This document shows, in pieces, positions 12,506-19,509 of a stretch of DNA of 20,497 nt. The stretch comes from a virus. Position 1 is the stretch's first letter. Every line of letters begins with the position of its first letter. Position numbers and translations under genes: made by a program. The DNA lies in the IMG/VR virus record IMGVR_UViG_3300025655_000376, positions 1 to 20,497 of that record, one strand, 5' to 3'. The notes under the pieces are model-generated. The model saw only the letters and a program-made list of their open reading frames with translations. It had not been told where the DNA came from and did no database searches.

Positions 12506-14988
12506 TTCCTGCCCTTATCCAGCGCGCTCGTAGCCGCTACGGCGTCCGCGTTCAGCTCCTTGGCGATAGCGAGCCCGATCTTGGCCCCCTCCAGCTTGTC
12601 CTTGCGCTGCGCCCGGTCCAGTTCGGCCGCCAACCGTGCCCCAAGCTGCGCCCCGGCGCGTCGATCTTCGGACCGAATACGCAGCTCCTGCAGGTCGGCG
12701 TTCTCCGTAGCCTTGGTCTTCTCCAGCTCCAGCTTGGCCTTGTCCATCTCGACTTTGTGCTTCAGCTCCATCTCCTTGATCGCCAGCTCGCGCTGCTGGA
12801 TCTGCGTAAGGGGGTCTTCGGCCTGCTTCTTGGCTTCCGCCTGCTTCGCTTCGGCTTGGTCCTGCTGGAGCAGCTTCTGTGCGGCTTCCGCAACGAGCCC
12901 CGACAGCTCGAACTCGACGTCATCAGGAAGCGGCGCTTCCGGATCAGGCAGCTCCACCCCGAGCTTGCGCTGAACCTGACTACGGTACATCAAGGCGACG
13001 TGCTCGGTGATGTGCGACATCATCGCAGACTGAATAGCCGACGCAAACGGCGACTGGCCAACCAGCTGCATGATCTTGGGATCCTGCATGGCCGCCATAT
13101 GGGTCTGGATGTGCGCCTCGTGATTCTGGTACGCAAAGGCCTTGACCGGCTCCTGCTTGAGGAGCGCCATGTTCTCGGTGACCGGGTCTTTCGGCTTGAT
13201 CTCGTCCGGCAGCTTGATGATGTCGTCCGCGTCTTGGATCCCGAGGACCTCCAGCATCTGCCGGTGGAGCTTCCCCATGTCGTACAGCTGCGGAGCCTGC
13301 TGCGCCAGCTGAAGCGCCGACTGATACTGCATGATCCGCTGCGCCATCGTGGAAGCGTTGGGATCCGACACCGGGATAACATCGACGCGCTGGTCAAAGT
13401 CCTGTACCCGGTCGAAGTCTCCGTCCATCTCATAGGCATACTCGGACGGCATGTAGTCATGCACGACCCGGGCAAGCAGGCGCAGTTCCTTTTTCATGGC
13501 CGCATGCAGGCGCGCTTGCACGCCAGACATGACCTTCATGGACCGCTCCATGAGTGCCAGCGTGGTACCGACGGGCGCTTGCGCGTTCATGTCTCCGACT
13601 TGGATGTCCGCCACGGACCCGATCCGCCGCCCTTCCTCCACGATGTTCCCGAGGAGCTGATACAGAACCCCGGACGGCTCTTTGTATGGAAGGAACGTAA
13701 TCGCGTCGCGGATGGCTCCTCCGGGGACGTCTACGTCACGGAACTCACCCGGCATAAGCGGCGTATCATCGCCCTTGATCCGCATGCCGCGCGCTTTCAG
13801 CCCCGCAGGCAGGTTTGCCAGCGTGCCTGCGTCGATCAGCTGGCGCAGAATGGAGGTAGCCGACTTCGCAAGCCCGCCGATCAGGTGGATCAGGCCCGTA
13901 CCATAGAACCCAAGCCCGGGGAGATAGCGGTAATGCGAGAAATGCTGCCGCTTGCGGCGCTTCTCGTCGTCCTCATACCAATTTCGGCGGATCGACAGGA
14001 CGGTCTGGGACGTCTTGTCCACAGTGACCACGTAGGGACGCGCCACGCCGTCGGGATCGGCCAGTTCACCGGGCAGATCGAGGTCTACGTGCATCTCCAA
14101 GAGCGTATATCGGTCGTCAGAGTCGAAGACCGCCGTCTCACCGTCCAGCTCGTCGTACTTCTCTTGGATATCCGTACGGTCCGGAGTCGGATCTGGCAGA
14201 TCGACCCCTCGGTAGAACCCCGCGACCTGAAGCTCGACGACCTCGTTGGCCGTTTTCTTCATGACGTGCGTAAATCGCGGGCAGGTGTCGAGGTCTGCAG
14301 CGCCGTACGCCACCACAAAGTCCTCGGCCGGGACAAACATGGCTGCGGGGCGCTCCCGGATAGGGTCGTAATAGACTTTGCGGAATGCGGACCCGGCAAG
14401 AGGCAGCTTGAACAGGAGCTGCTCGGTCTCGTCCCGGTACTCCTGCATTACTTCCGTCAGCAGGTAGTTCAGCTCGGTCTCGACCCGCTGCGCCTGCTTG
14501 AATTTCTCGACCGTCATCTTGCCAAGAATCTTGGTGCGCACCGGGCCCGAGGCCGGGAACAGCTCGCCCATTGCCTGCGCCTGAAACCGGACCACCGCCT
14601 CGGTAAGAAGCGGGTGGAACACCCCGGCCGCTCCGGCCCACGGCTGCTGCCGGTCTTCGATCTTGAGTCCCAGCAAGTCCATGCCGCGCACATAAGCCCG
14701 GGCCCAGTCCTTACGAGACTGTCGATCCGCCAGAAACTCTTCTACAAGGTCCGACCCGAGCGCTTGCAGATCCGCGTCGTCCATGAACTCCGCAAGATTG
14801 CTGTCGTGGTCCGGACCAAGCAGATCTTCAGAAATCTCGCCTTCGAAGTCGACGATGATGCTTCCGTCCTCGCTCTCAATAGCAATTGCGCTCGGGTCCA
14901 TGATTTCGACCACGAGCTCCGCATCCGCGTTGGCCGCGTCCGTGGCGTCATCCATGATGAACGGTGTGAGGGGCTTGGCAATGGGCAT
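12502..14988 (-). CDS. Portal protein (828 aa)
   Basis: This forms the dodecameric ring at one capsid vertex through which DNA is packaged and ejected. It has an acidic N-terminal extension, then DRQSRKDWARAYVRGMDLLG, PWAGAAGVFHPLLTEAVVRF, LFKLPLAGSAFRKVYYDP, a central RRNWYEDDEKRRKRQHF and FSHYRYLPGLGFYGTGLIHL. Next come the LPAGLKARGMRIKG and MNAQAPVGTTLALMERSMKV segments, which are typical of large podovirus portals. Residues about 690-800 are a long charged coiled coil (barrel/crown-like). The size exceeds P22 portal mainly because of this tail. It begins 4 nt after the low-complexity protein gene and overlaps the next gene's start. An in-frame ATG at codon 12 is a possible alternative start. 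Confidence 0.93.
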   Translation of the reverse strand: MPIAKPLTPFIMDDATDAANADAELVVEIMDPSAIAIESEDGSIIVDFEGEISEDLLGPDHDSNLAEFMDDADLQALGSDLVEEFLADRQSRKDWARAYVRGMDLLGLKIEDRQQPWAGAAGVFHPLLTEAVVRFQAQAMGELFPASGPVRTKILGKMTVEKFKQAQRVETELNYLLTEVMQEYRDETEQLLFKLPLAGSAFRKVYYDPIRERPAAMFVPAEDFVVAYGAADLDTCPRFTHVMKKTANEVVELQVAGFYRGVDLPDPTPDRTDIQEKYDELDGETAVFDSDDRYTLLEMHVDLDLPGELADPDGVARPYVVTVDKTSQTVLSIRRNWYEDDEKRRKRQHFSHYRYLPGLGFYGTGLIHLIGGLAKSATSILRQLIDAGTLANLPAGLKARGMRIKGDDTPLMPGEFRDVDVPGGAIRDAITFLPYKEPSGVLYQLLGNIVEEGRRIGSVADIQVGDMNAQAPVGTTLALMERSMKVMSGVQARLHAAMKKELRLLARVVHDYMPSEYAYEMDGDFDRVQDFDQRVDVIPVSDPNASTMAQRIMQYQSALQLAQQAPQLYDMGKLHRQMLEVLGIQDADDIIKLPDEIKPKDPVTENMALLKQEPVKAFAYQNHEAHIQTHMAAMQDPKIMQLVGQSPFASAIQSAMMSHITEHVALMYRSQVQRKLGVELPDPEAPLPDDVEFELSGLVAEAAQKLLQQDQAEAKQAEAKKQAEDPLTQIQQRELAIKEMELKHKVEMDKAKLELEKTKATENADLQELRIRSEDRRAGAQLGARLAAELDRAQRKDKLEGAKIGLAIAKELNADAVAATSALDKGRK

Positions 14989-14991
14989 GTC

Positions 14992-16149
14992 TTACCGTCC
15001 GCCCTCACCGACGTTGGAGGGGTCGTACCCAAGGCGCGGATCGTATCCCGGGCTGCGCTTGTTTTTGTTAGCGGGAGCGGGAGCGGGAGCGGGAGCGGGA
15101 GCGGGAGCGGGAGCAAGCGCAGGCGCGGGGGCTGGGACCCCGTAGTTTATCTCGCTCGACATGCCGCCAAACACGGGAGGAGGATTTACCGGGGGACTAG
15201 GCTGAACCGGGCCGCCAAACACGGGAGTGGGCGCAGGCGGTTGATACGGGGCCTGCACGGGAGGGGTATACGCCGGGAACGGAGATGCGGGAACAAACCC
15301 GCTACGCCCGTACGTAGGCGACGGAGCCAGCCCCGCATTCATTACTTGGGTATACATTGACTGGTATGGCGACCGCCCGCCTCCGCCGTAGGGCGACTGC
15401 CCGCCGTAGGGCGACTGCCCGCCCCCTTTACCGCCACCGCCGTAGGGCGACTGCCTGCCGTAGGGCGACTGCCCGCCGTAGGGCGACTGCCCGCCGTAGG
15501 GCGACTGCCTGCCGTAGGGCGACTGGTAGGGCGACTGGTAGGGCGACTGGTAGGGCGACTGGTAGGGCGAAGAAGGACGGGGAGCGCCAGTGGGAGACGC
15601 GCCCCCGCCCTTCCCTCCGGCGTAGGGAGATCCGCCGAAAAGAGGAGGAGAGGGACGGGAAGCGCCCCCGCCCTTACCGGACATAGCAGGTTGTGTACGC
15701 ATCATGTTGGCGTTGGGGTCTTGGGCCATGCGCTGCTGGGACGCCTGCAGCGACTCAGCCATCCCCGGCAACTGCATCAGCTGCTGGTCGAACGCGCCAC
15801 GACTTCCGCCACCTTTTCCTAGGCCTTGGACTGGCTGGGCGCGCAATTGGTCGCCTTGCATACCAGCAGGAATTTGGCTTGGGGCCTGCGAAGGCTGAAC
15901 CATAACCCCAAAACCGAGCTGGTGTATGTTGGGGTCGTAGCCTGCGGGCAATGCAGGTTGTGTACGCATCATGTTGGCGGTGGGGGAAGCGCCCCCGCCT
16001 TTACCGGCCAGCTCATTCTGATACTGTGCCGCCCCTGCGCCTTGCCGCGCCGCGTCTCTGGTGGCCGCAGCCTGCGCCTGCTCCTGCGCTCGATGTATCA
16101 GGTTCTGGTTGGGAGTAAGCGCCGCAGGCATTCTGTTGGGGGAGATCAT
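14992..16149 (-). CDS. Low-complexity Ser/Pro/Tyr/Gly-rich protein (about 385 aa)
   Basis: After a short ordered-looking N-terminus (PNQNLIHRAQEQAQAAATRD), the protein is almost entirely low complexity. It has five GKGGG motifs, two NMMRTQPA segments, about a dozen consecutive SPYG or SPYQ units, a Pro-rich region (PVQAPYQPPAPTPVFGG), an Ala-Pro run and a Lys-containing tail (NKNKRSPGYDPRLGYDP). No fold or enzyme motif is seen. The open frame begins at 16356 inside the terminase gene; real starts are ATG at 16149, ATG at 16131, or GTG at 16197, the last giving an N-terminus TPAQYRASIREAS. None has a strong ribosome-binding site. It is intercalated between terminase and portal genes. Function is unknown; intrinsic disorder is the only safe prediction. 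Confidence 0.7.
   Translation of the reverse strand: MISPNRMPAALTPNQNLIHRAQEQAQAAATRDAARQGAGAAQYQNELAGKGGGASPTANMMRTQPALPAGYDPNIHQLGFGVMVQPSQAPSQIPAGMQGDQLRAQPVQGLGKGGGSRGAFDQQLMQLPGMAESLQASQQRMAQDPNANMMRTQPAMSGKGGGASRPSPPLFGGSPYAGGKGGGASPTGAPRPSSPYQSPYQSPYQSPYQSPYGRQSPYGGQSPYGGQSPYGRQSPYGGGGKGGGQSPYGGQSPYGGGGRSPYQSMYTQVMNAGLAPSPTYGRSGFVPASPFPAYTPPVQAPYQPPAPTPVFGGPVQPSPPVNPPPVFGGMSSEINYGVPAPAPALAPAPAPAPAPAPAPANKNKRSPGYDPRLGYDPSNVGEGGR
15071..15114 (-). repeat. 6-bp tandem repeat encoding an Ala-Pro run
   Basis: Seven perfect copies of GCGGGA (plus strand), in frame, encode alternating Ala and Pro in the low-complexity protein. Perfect identity suggests slippage-driven growth. Confidence 0.92.
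15361..15570 (-). repeat. SPY-unit repeats of 12, 18 and longer bp
   Basis: Tandem and interrupted copies of a unit encoding SPYQ (12 bp, four adjacent copies at 15523..15570) and SPYGGQ or SPYGRQ (18 bp) alternate with GGGGKGGG spacers. The DNA units are nearly identical (plus-strand core GTAGGGCGACTG). Confidence 0.9.
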
Positions 16150-16240
16150 AAGGGTGCTCGCTTCACGTATGGACGCGCGATACTGCGCCGGGGTCACCGT
16201 GCACTCTAACACCAAAACCCAGCGTCGCCAAGCGCGCTGC

Positions 16241-17836
16241 TCAATAGTACTCCACCGGGCCCCGATACGGAGGCGTGTCGTCCACGAGGTCGGTCGGCAG
16301 CCGCACGAACCCGCCTTGGCGGAACCGCATGAGCGCCATGGAAGTGCTGTCGACAAGGTCGTCGTGGTCCCCGTAGGGAAATTCCGCGACCTCTTCGACC
16401 AGCTCGTCCGCCCACCGCTTGTTAGGCACCCACACGAGCCCGGACAGCACGATGTCCGCCACGGAGTTCAGGCGCGCCAACTTGTCTCCGGTACCCCGGT
16501 GGGGGGTATACTCTTGCACCGGCAGGCCCATCCGGCGCATCTCCTGATACAGGGCCGTACCGGCGGACTTCTTCTCGACGATGAAGGCATCCGGCTGCCA
16601 CTCTTCGTATTCGGCGTAGGCCCGCCGCTTCAGCTCCGGGAACTCCATGCGCTCGCGGATCGCGTTCAGCAGGATGATGTTCTGCGCCCCGGTCTGCTCG
16701 TTCAGGAACACGCCCCACGTGGTAAGCGCCGTGAAGTCTGCGCGGTTATGGATCTCGGCCGCAGCGTCCAACGACATGATCATGTACTCTATCGGCGGCG
16801 GGTCGGTGGCTTCCCACCGCATCCACGCATTGCGCGTGATAACCGCAGCCTCATCAGACGTGGGGTTCTGCTGATACTGGGCGTTCCACTGGTACGTAGG
16901 CATGGACGCCTTGGTGCGCAGGAGTGCCGGTACATCGAACTGGTCCGGCCACAGGGCCGTCTGCACCAACTCCCCTTCGTCATTCTCCCGCTCGAAGAGC
17001 GCCGGGAACTCGACTACCTCGTACTGGTCGGCGTCCTCGATCTGGATCATGTCCTGCACGAGCCGCCCCGTCAGGTCCTTCTTGCTCCAGCGGGTCTGTA
17101 CGACCGCCACGCGCCCTCCGGGCATGAGACGGGTCCGGGCACCGAACGTGAACCACTCGTAGGCCTTGTCGAACACGTCCCTGCTACCACTGACGACGTC
17201 CTGTTCCGAGTGGGGGTCGTCCACCAGCAACAAGTCCGCACCGCGCCCGGCCAGCGCCGACCCGACGCCCGTGGCGTAGTACCCGCCCCCCTTGTTCGTA
17301 TCCCACCGCCCGGCAGACTTGGAGTCCGTAGCGAGAGCAACCCCCGGGAACACCTCCCGGTACGCCTCAGTCGCGATCAGGTTCCGGACCTTGCGACCAA
17401 AATCGACGGCGAGGTCGGCGGTGTGGGACACCATCATGACCTTCTTGTCCGGGTTGCGTCCGAGGAACCACGCGGGGAACAGCAGCGAGACCAGCTGGGA
17501 CTTGCCGTGGCGCGGCGGGATGTTGACGCATATCCGGTCGTTGCGCCCCGCCTCGATGGCCATGAGCTTGTCCGCAAGCACCCGGTGGTGAGACCCGACT
17601 CGATAGTCAGGCTGCATGTGCTTGCAGAACGCGATCAGGTCGTCCCGCAGGGCCGCACGGCGCTCACGTGCCTCCAGCTCCGACACAAGCGCTTCGATCT
17701 CGACAAGCTCGGCCGCGCTGAACGCATCCAGATTGTCCAGCACGCGCTGGATCACATCCGCGTCAGCGACGTCAGCGACGTCAGCGACGTCAGCGACGTC
17801 AGCGACGTCAGCGGGCTGGTCGGCCAAATCAGGCAT
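16241..17836 (-). CDS. Terminase large subunit, TerL (531 aa)
   Basis: This is the ATP-driven DNA packaging motor with C-terminal nuclease. The ATPase domain has Walker A at about residues 106-113 (IPPRHGKS), Walker B at 200-208 (ADLLLVDDP) and a likely coupling motif in VVQTRWSKKDL. The RNase H-like nuclease has the first Asp in MSLDAAAE (about 357), IVEKKSAGTALYQEM (about 419) and the final acidic cluster YGDHDDLVDS (about 488-497). All key residues are present. The frame is open to 17932, but GAGGAGA 4 nt before the ATG at 17836 fixes the start. Residues about 9-28 are an unusual repeated Ala-Asp-Val tract. It docks on the portal encoded two genes away. The divergent sulfotransferase-like gene starts 73 bp upstream. 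Confidence 0.97.
   Translation of the reverse strand: MPDLADQPADVADVADVADVADVADADVIQRVLDNLDAFSAAELVEIEALVSELEARERRAALRDDLIAFCKHMQPDYRVGSHHRVLADKLMAIEAGRNDRICVNIPPRHGKSQLVSLLFPAWFLGRNPDKKVMMVSHTADLAVDFGRKVRNLIATEAYREVFPGVALATDSKSAGRWDTNKGGGYYATGVGSALAGRGADLLLVDDPHSEQDVVSGSRDVFDKAYEWFTFGARTRLMPGGRVAVVQTRWSKKDLTGRLVQDMIQIEDADQYEVVEFPALFERENDEGELVQTALWPDQFDVPALLRTKASMPTYQWNAQYQQNPTSDEAAVITRNAWMRWEATDPPPIEYMIMSLDAAAEIHNRADFTALTTWGVFLNEQTGAQNIILLNAIRERMEFPELKRRAYAEYEEWQPDAFIVEKKSAGTALYQEMRRMGLPVQEYTPHRGTGDKLARLNSVADIVLSGLVWVPNKRWADELVEEVAEFPYGDHDDLVDSTSMALMRFRQGGFVRLPTDLVDDTPPYRGPVEYY
17762..17813 (-). repeat. 9-bp tandem repeat in the terminase N-terminus
   Basis: Five perfect copies plus a partial copy of GTCAGCGAC (plus strand) encode the repeated Ala-Asp-Val tract near the TerL N-terminus, ahead of the ATPase domain. 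The perfect copies suggest recent slippage; changes in number would stay in frame. Confidence 0.93.
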
Positions 17837-17840
17837 CAGC

Positions 17841-17847
17841 TCTCCTC
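17841..17847 (-). promoter_or_regulatory. Ribosome-binding site deciding the TerL start
   Basis: GAGGAGA in the mRNA sense, 4 nt before the ATG at 17836. It rules out the in-frame ATG at 17932, whose extra residues would extend into the divergent sulfotransferase-like gene and look non-coding (Pro/Arg/Cys-rich). Confidence 0.8.
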
Positions 17848-17908
17848 TATAGCGCCCGCGCCTACGATAGCACTTGCACAGTGGAGGGGGCAATGGCACG
17901 CTCCGCTC

Positions 17909-18478
17909 ATGCTCATATGCCAGACCAACCACTATGTCGTCGAGATCCCCAAGGCAGGGTCTTCTACCCTACAGGTTGTACTGGACCGTACGGTCAACGG
18001 CACCACCCTGAACGGCCACCACTCGGTGTCCGAGGCCATACGGCGCAACAAAGGGCAGGAGTTCTCGGGTATCACGGCGGTCGTGCGGCGACCTGAAGAT
18101 CGGCTTGTAAGTGCTTGTAATCACTTGCTTTCTAACCTTAACTTGCATCCCGAGGACCGGCCCGGCGCGCTTCGGGCCGCCGCCGACCTGATAGCTGGTG
18201 CCCTCGACGGGTACGACCGGAAAACACATCTGGTGCACTACTTCTGCTTCAAGCCGCAACATGCGTTCCTCGACACGGATCACACGGTTACGTTGTATCG
18301 GTTCGAGGCTCTGGAGCGCGCTGCCCGGGCTCTCGGATACGTCGGGGACCTACCCCACGCCAACAAGAGCATCCGGTGGGTATCGCACGAAGACGTGGCT
18401 GCACTGGACGGCTACGCCCCCCTCATACAGCGTTATGCACAGGATGCTGCGCTATGGAGAGAGGCACTGGGGCCTTAG
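17909..18478 (+). CDS. Sulfotransferase-like protein (189 aa)
   Basis: Near the N-terminus, YVVEIPKAGSSTLQVVL matches the PAPS 5'-phosphosulfate loop (PKxGSxT). Further on, ITAVVRRPEDRLVSACNHLL matches the 3'-phosphate-binding segment (RxPxxRLxSA) of the Sulfotransferase_2-type fold. The late segment TVTLYRFEALERAARALGY is also typical of this fold. It would transfer sulfate from PAPS to a hydroxyl on a carbohydrate or other acceptor; the acceptor is unknown. At 189 aa it is short for the family. It lies on the opposite strand between the two terminase genes, and its stop overlaps the convergent gene's stop. The start is uncertain: ATG 17909 is the first in frame, with GGAGGGGG about 18 nt upstream, further than usual. 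Position and strand suggest an acquired accessory gene (moron). Confidence 0.78.
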   Translation: MLICQTNHYVVEIPKAGSSTLQVVLDRTVNGTTLNGHHSVSEAIRRNKGQEFSGITAVVRRPEDRLVSACNHLLSNLNLHPEDRPGALRAAADLIAGALDGYDRKTHLVHYFCFKPQHAFLDTDHTVTLYRFEALERAARALGYVGDLPHANKSIRWVSHEDVAALDGYAPLIQRYAQDAALWREALGP

Positions 18479-19086
18479 TCCCACGCCGTACTCAGCGCTT
18501 CCGGCGTCAGCAGCGCCTTCGGCGTATCCTCCGGCACCGCGTCGATGACCTCGGCATCCTCCACCACGGAGAGCTTCCGGAGCTTGTCCCGCAGGGTATT
18601 CCGCAGCTGCTCGGACGACTGGTGGGTAACCGTAACTTCGCTCCGCTCCACGAACAGGCCCACGTCGCCAATCTTGCCGAGGAGCTCAAGGGCCTTGATG
18701 CGGATGCGCGGGTCCGGGTTGGTGCTCTCTTCTACCAGCCGGTTGGTGACGTAGGTCCGCACCTGCTCGGCACTCTCGACAATCTTGTGGCTGAAAGTCC
18801 GCAGCTGCTGATCGACTGCACGCAGGGCGGTGGGGGTCATGCTACCCATTCGTTTCTCCGTCATGGCCTTGTTTGCCGCTTCCGGGTCCTTGGCGTACTC
18901 CATCAGCACCTCGCCTGCCGCCTTGCAATCTGCCGGGTCAAACACCACCGGGAGCCCGTGTGCCGCCAGAACGGCGACCGTGTTCGCGGCCGCCACCATA
19001 CGCACCGGGAAAGGCTCGGAATGAGCCGACCGGTCGCGCCCCGAAGGCAGCGGGACCGTGTGTGCGGGCACGAGCGACATAGTCAT
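18475..19086 (-). CDS. Terminase small subunit candidate (about 203 aa)
   Basis: The conserved C-terminal half, RTYVTNRLVEES, DPRIRIKALELLGKIGDVGL, FVERSEVTVTHQSSEQL and LRDKLRKL, is familiar from a protein encoded directly upstream of TerL in many aquatic phages and is a plausible DNA-recognition small terminase. The N-terminal half (VAVLAAHGLPVVFDPAD, TALRAVDQQLRTFSHKIVES) is helical. A longer frame reaches 19242, but that part runs through non-coding direct repeats. In-frame ATGs at 19095, 19086 and 19080 are possible; 19095 overlaps a likely -10 box, so 19086 or 19080 is favoured. No clear Shine-Dalgarno is seen, so the message may be nearly leaderless. The small-terminase role is inferred from position and recall, not from a diagnostic motif. 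Confidence 0.68.
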   Translation of the reverse strand: MTMSLVPAHTVPLPSGRDRSAHSEPFPVRMVAAANTVAVLAAHGLPVVFDPADCKAAGEVLMEYAKDPEAANKAMTEKRMGSMTPTALRAVDQQLRTFSHKIVESAEQVRTYVTNRLVEESTNPDPRIRIKALELLGKIGDVGLFVERSEVTVTHQSSEQLRNTLRDKLRKLSVVEDAEVIDAVPEDTPKALLTPEALSTAWD

Positions 19087-19093
19087 ACTACGC

Positions 19094-19122
19094 ATGATAC
19101 CGCATGCCACTACATGGCACAA
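19094..19122 (-). promoter_or_regulatory. Candidate sigma70-like promoter for the leftward late operon
   Basis: Reading leftward, TTGTGC (19122..19117), a 17-bp spacer and TATCAT (19099..19094) lie immediately before the small-terminase candidate. The -10 box matches 5 of 6 consensus bases, the -35 only 3 of 6. A start of transcription about 7 nt downstream would give an almost leaderless mRNA. Confidence 0.4.
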
Positions 19123-19136
19123 TAGCCCGGAGGGGT

Positions 19137-19258
19137 GGGGGTAACGCAATGCGCCGGTGACGATGGGGTGGGGGTATTGTTCCAACAAAAGTAGCGATGT
19201 GGCGGGGGTAACGCAATGCGTTGGAAGGTATTGTTCCAACAAAAGTAGCGATGTGGCG
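19137..19258. repeat. Mosaic direct repeats upstream of the late operon
   Basis: Unit A (GGGGGTAACGCAATGCG, 17 bp) is at 19137..19153 and 19204..19220. Unit B, 32 identical bp beginning GGTATTGTTCCAACAAAAG, is at 19173..19204 and 19227..19258. Unit B contains the dyad TTGTT-CC-AACAA. Around the second copy, GTTGGAA (19220..19226) and TTCCAAC (19234..19240) form a longer inverted repeat. G-runs (GGGGTGGGGG) occur at 19132..19141 and 19165..19174. No protein-coding sense is apparent on either strand. Confidence 0.85.
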
Positions 19259-19509
19259 TCGTGGGTGCGAAATAGAGTTACAACAGCCGCGCGTGCGTCG
19301 CGTCGTGCGGGGGGGATGCCCCCCGGTGGGGGTCCGGCGGGACCGCCGCGTGGCGCAAGGGAATGGCGCCATTATACGGGCCGTATAACGCGTTTTCCTG
19401 CTATTAACCTACGGCAAAGCGTTGCAAGGCGTGCCATGTAATGCCATACAGGATCCATCGACGCGCCAATGGTGGCGCGGCGAAACATGGTTCAAGAAAG
19501 GAAAACACC
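19259..19509. other. Divergent intergenic region with GC-rich hairpins
   Basis: Between the repeat block and the rightward gene lie a C/G hairpin GGGGGG-ATG-CCCCCC (19310..19324), a small stem GGTCC-GGCG-GGACC (19331..19344), the 17-bp palindrome at 19372..19388, and a lower-GC leader to the 206-aa gene. I find no tRNA or credible gene here. It probably controls the leftward operon and the rightward gene. Confidence 0.6.
19372..19388. promoter_or_regulatory. Palindrome copy 1: TTATACGG-G-CCGTATAA
   Basis: Perfect 8-bp arms around one base, 121 bp before the start of the rightward 206-aa gene. Two close relatives lie beyond the end of that gene. The arms create -10-like hexamers on both strands (TATAAC rightward, TATAAT leftward). 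It is a likely binding site for a dimeric DNA-binding protein. Confidence 0.65.

Noticed and set aside
12436-15360. A 974-codon open frame on the plus strand
   Set aside because: It is antisense to the portal gene and the start of the low-complexity gene, whose products are recognisable. The plus-strand product is Arg/Leu/His/Val-rich with no motif, as expected from the complement of GC-rich coding DNA.
15357-15686. Arg/Ala/Thr-rich plus-strand frame
   Set aside because: It is the complement of the SPYG repeat region and has no independent support.
16061-17908. Long N-terminal extension of the sulfotransferase-like frame
   Set aside because: The upstream 616 codons are antisense to TerL. 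Only the part after 17909 carries family motifs and has no competing gene.
19087-19242. N-terminal extension of the small-terminase candidate
   Set aside because: The same repeats are read in another frame giving LLLLEQYPHP-type peptides; a likely promoter lies inside it, so translation most likely starts downstream.
19157-19441. 94-codon plus-strand frame with a duplicated CSNKSSDVA peptide
   Set aside because: The peptide duplication simply follows the 32-bp non-coding repeat; the rest is Arg/Gly/Pro-rich, with no ribosome-binding site, and it overlaps the palindrome.
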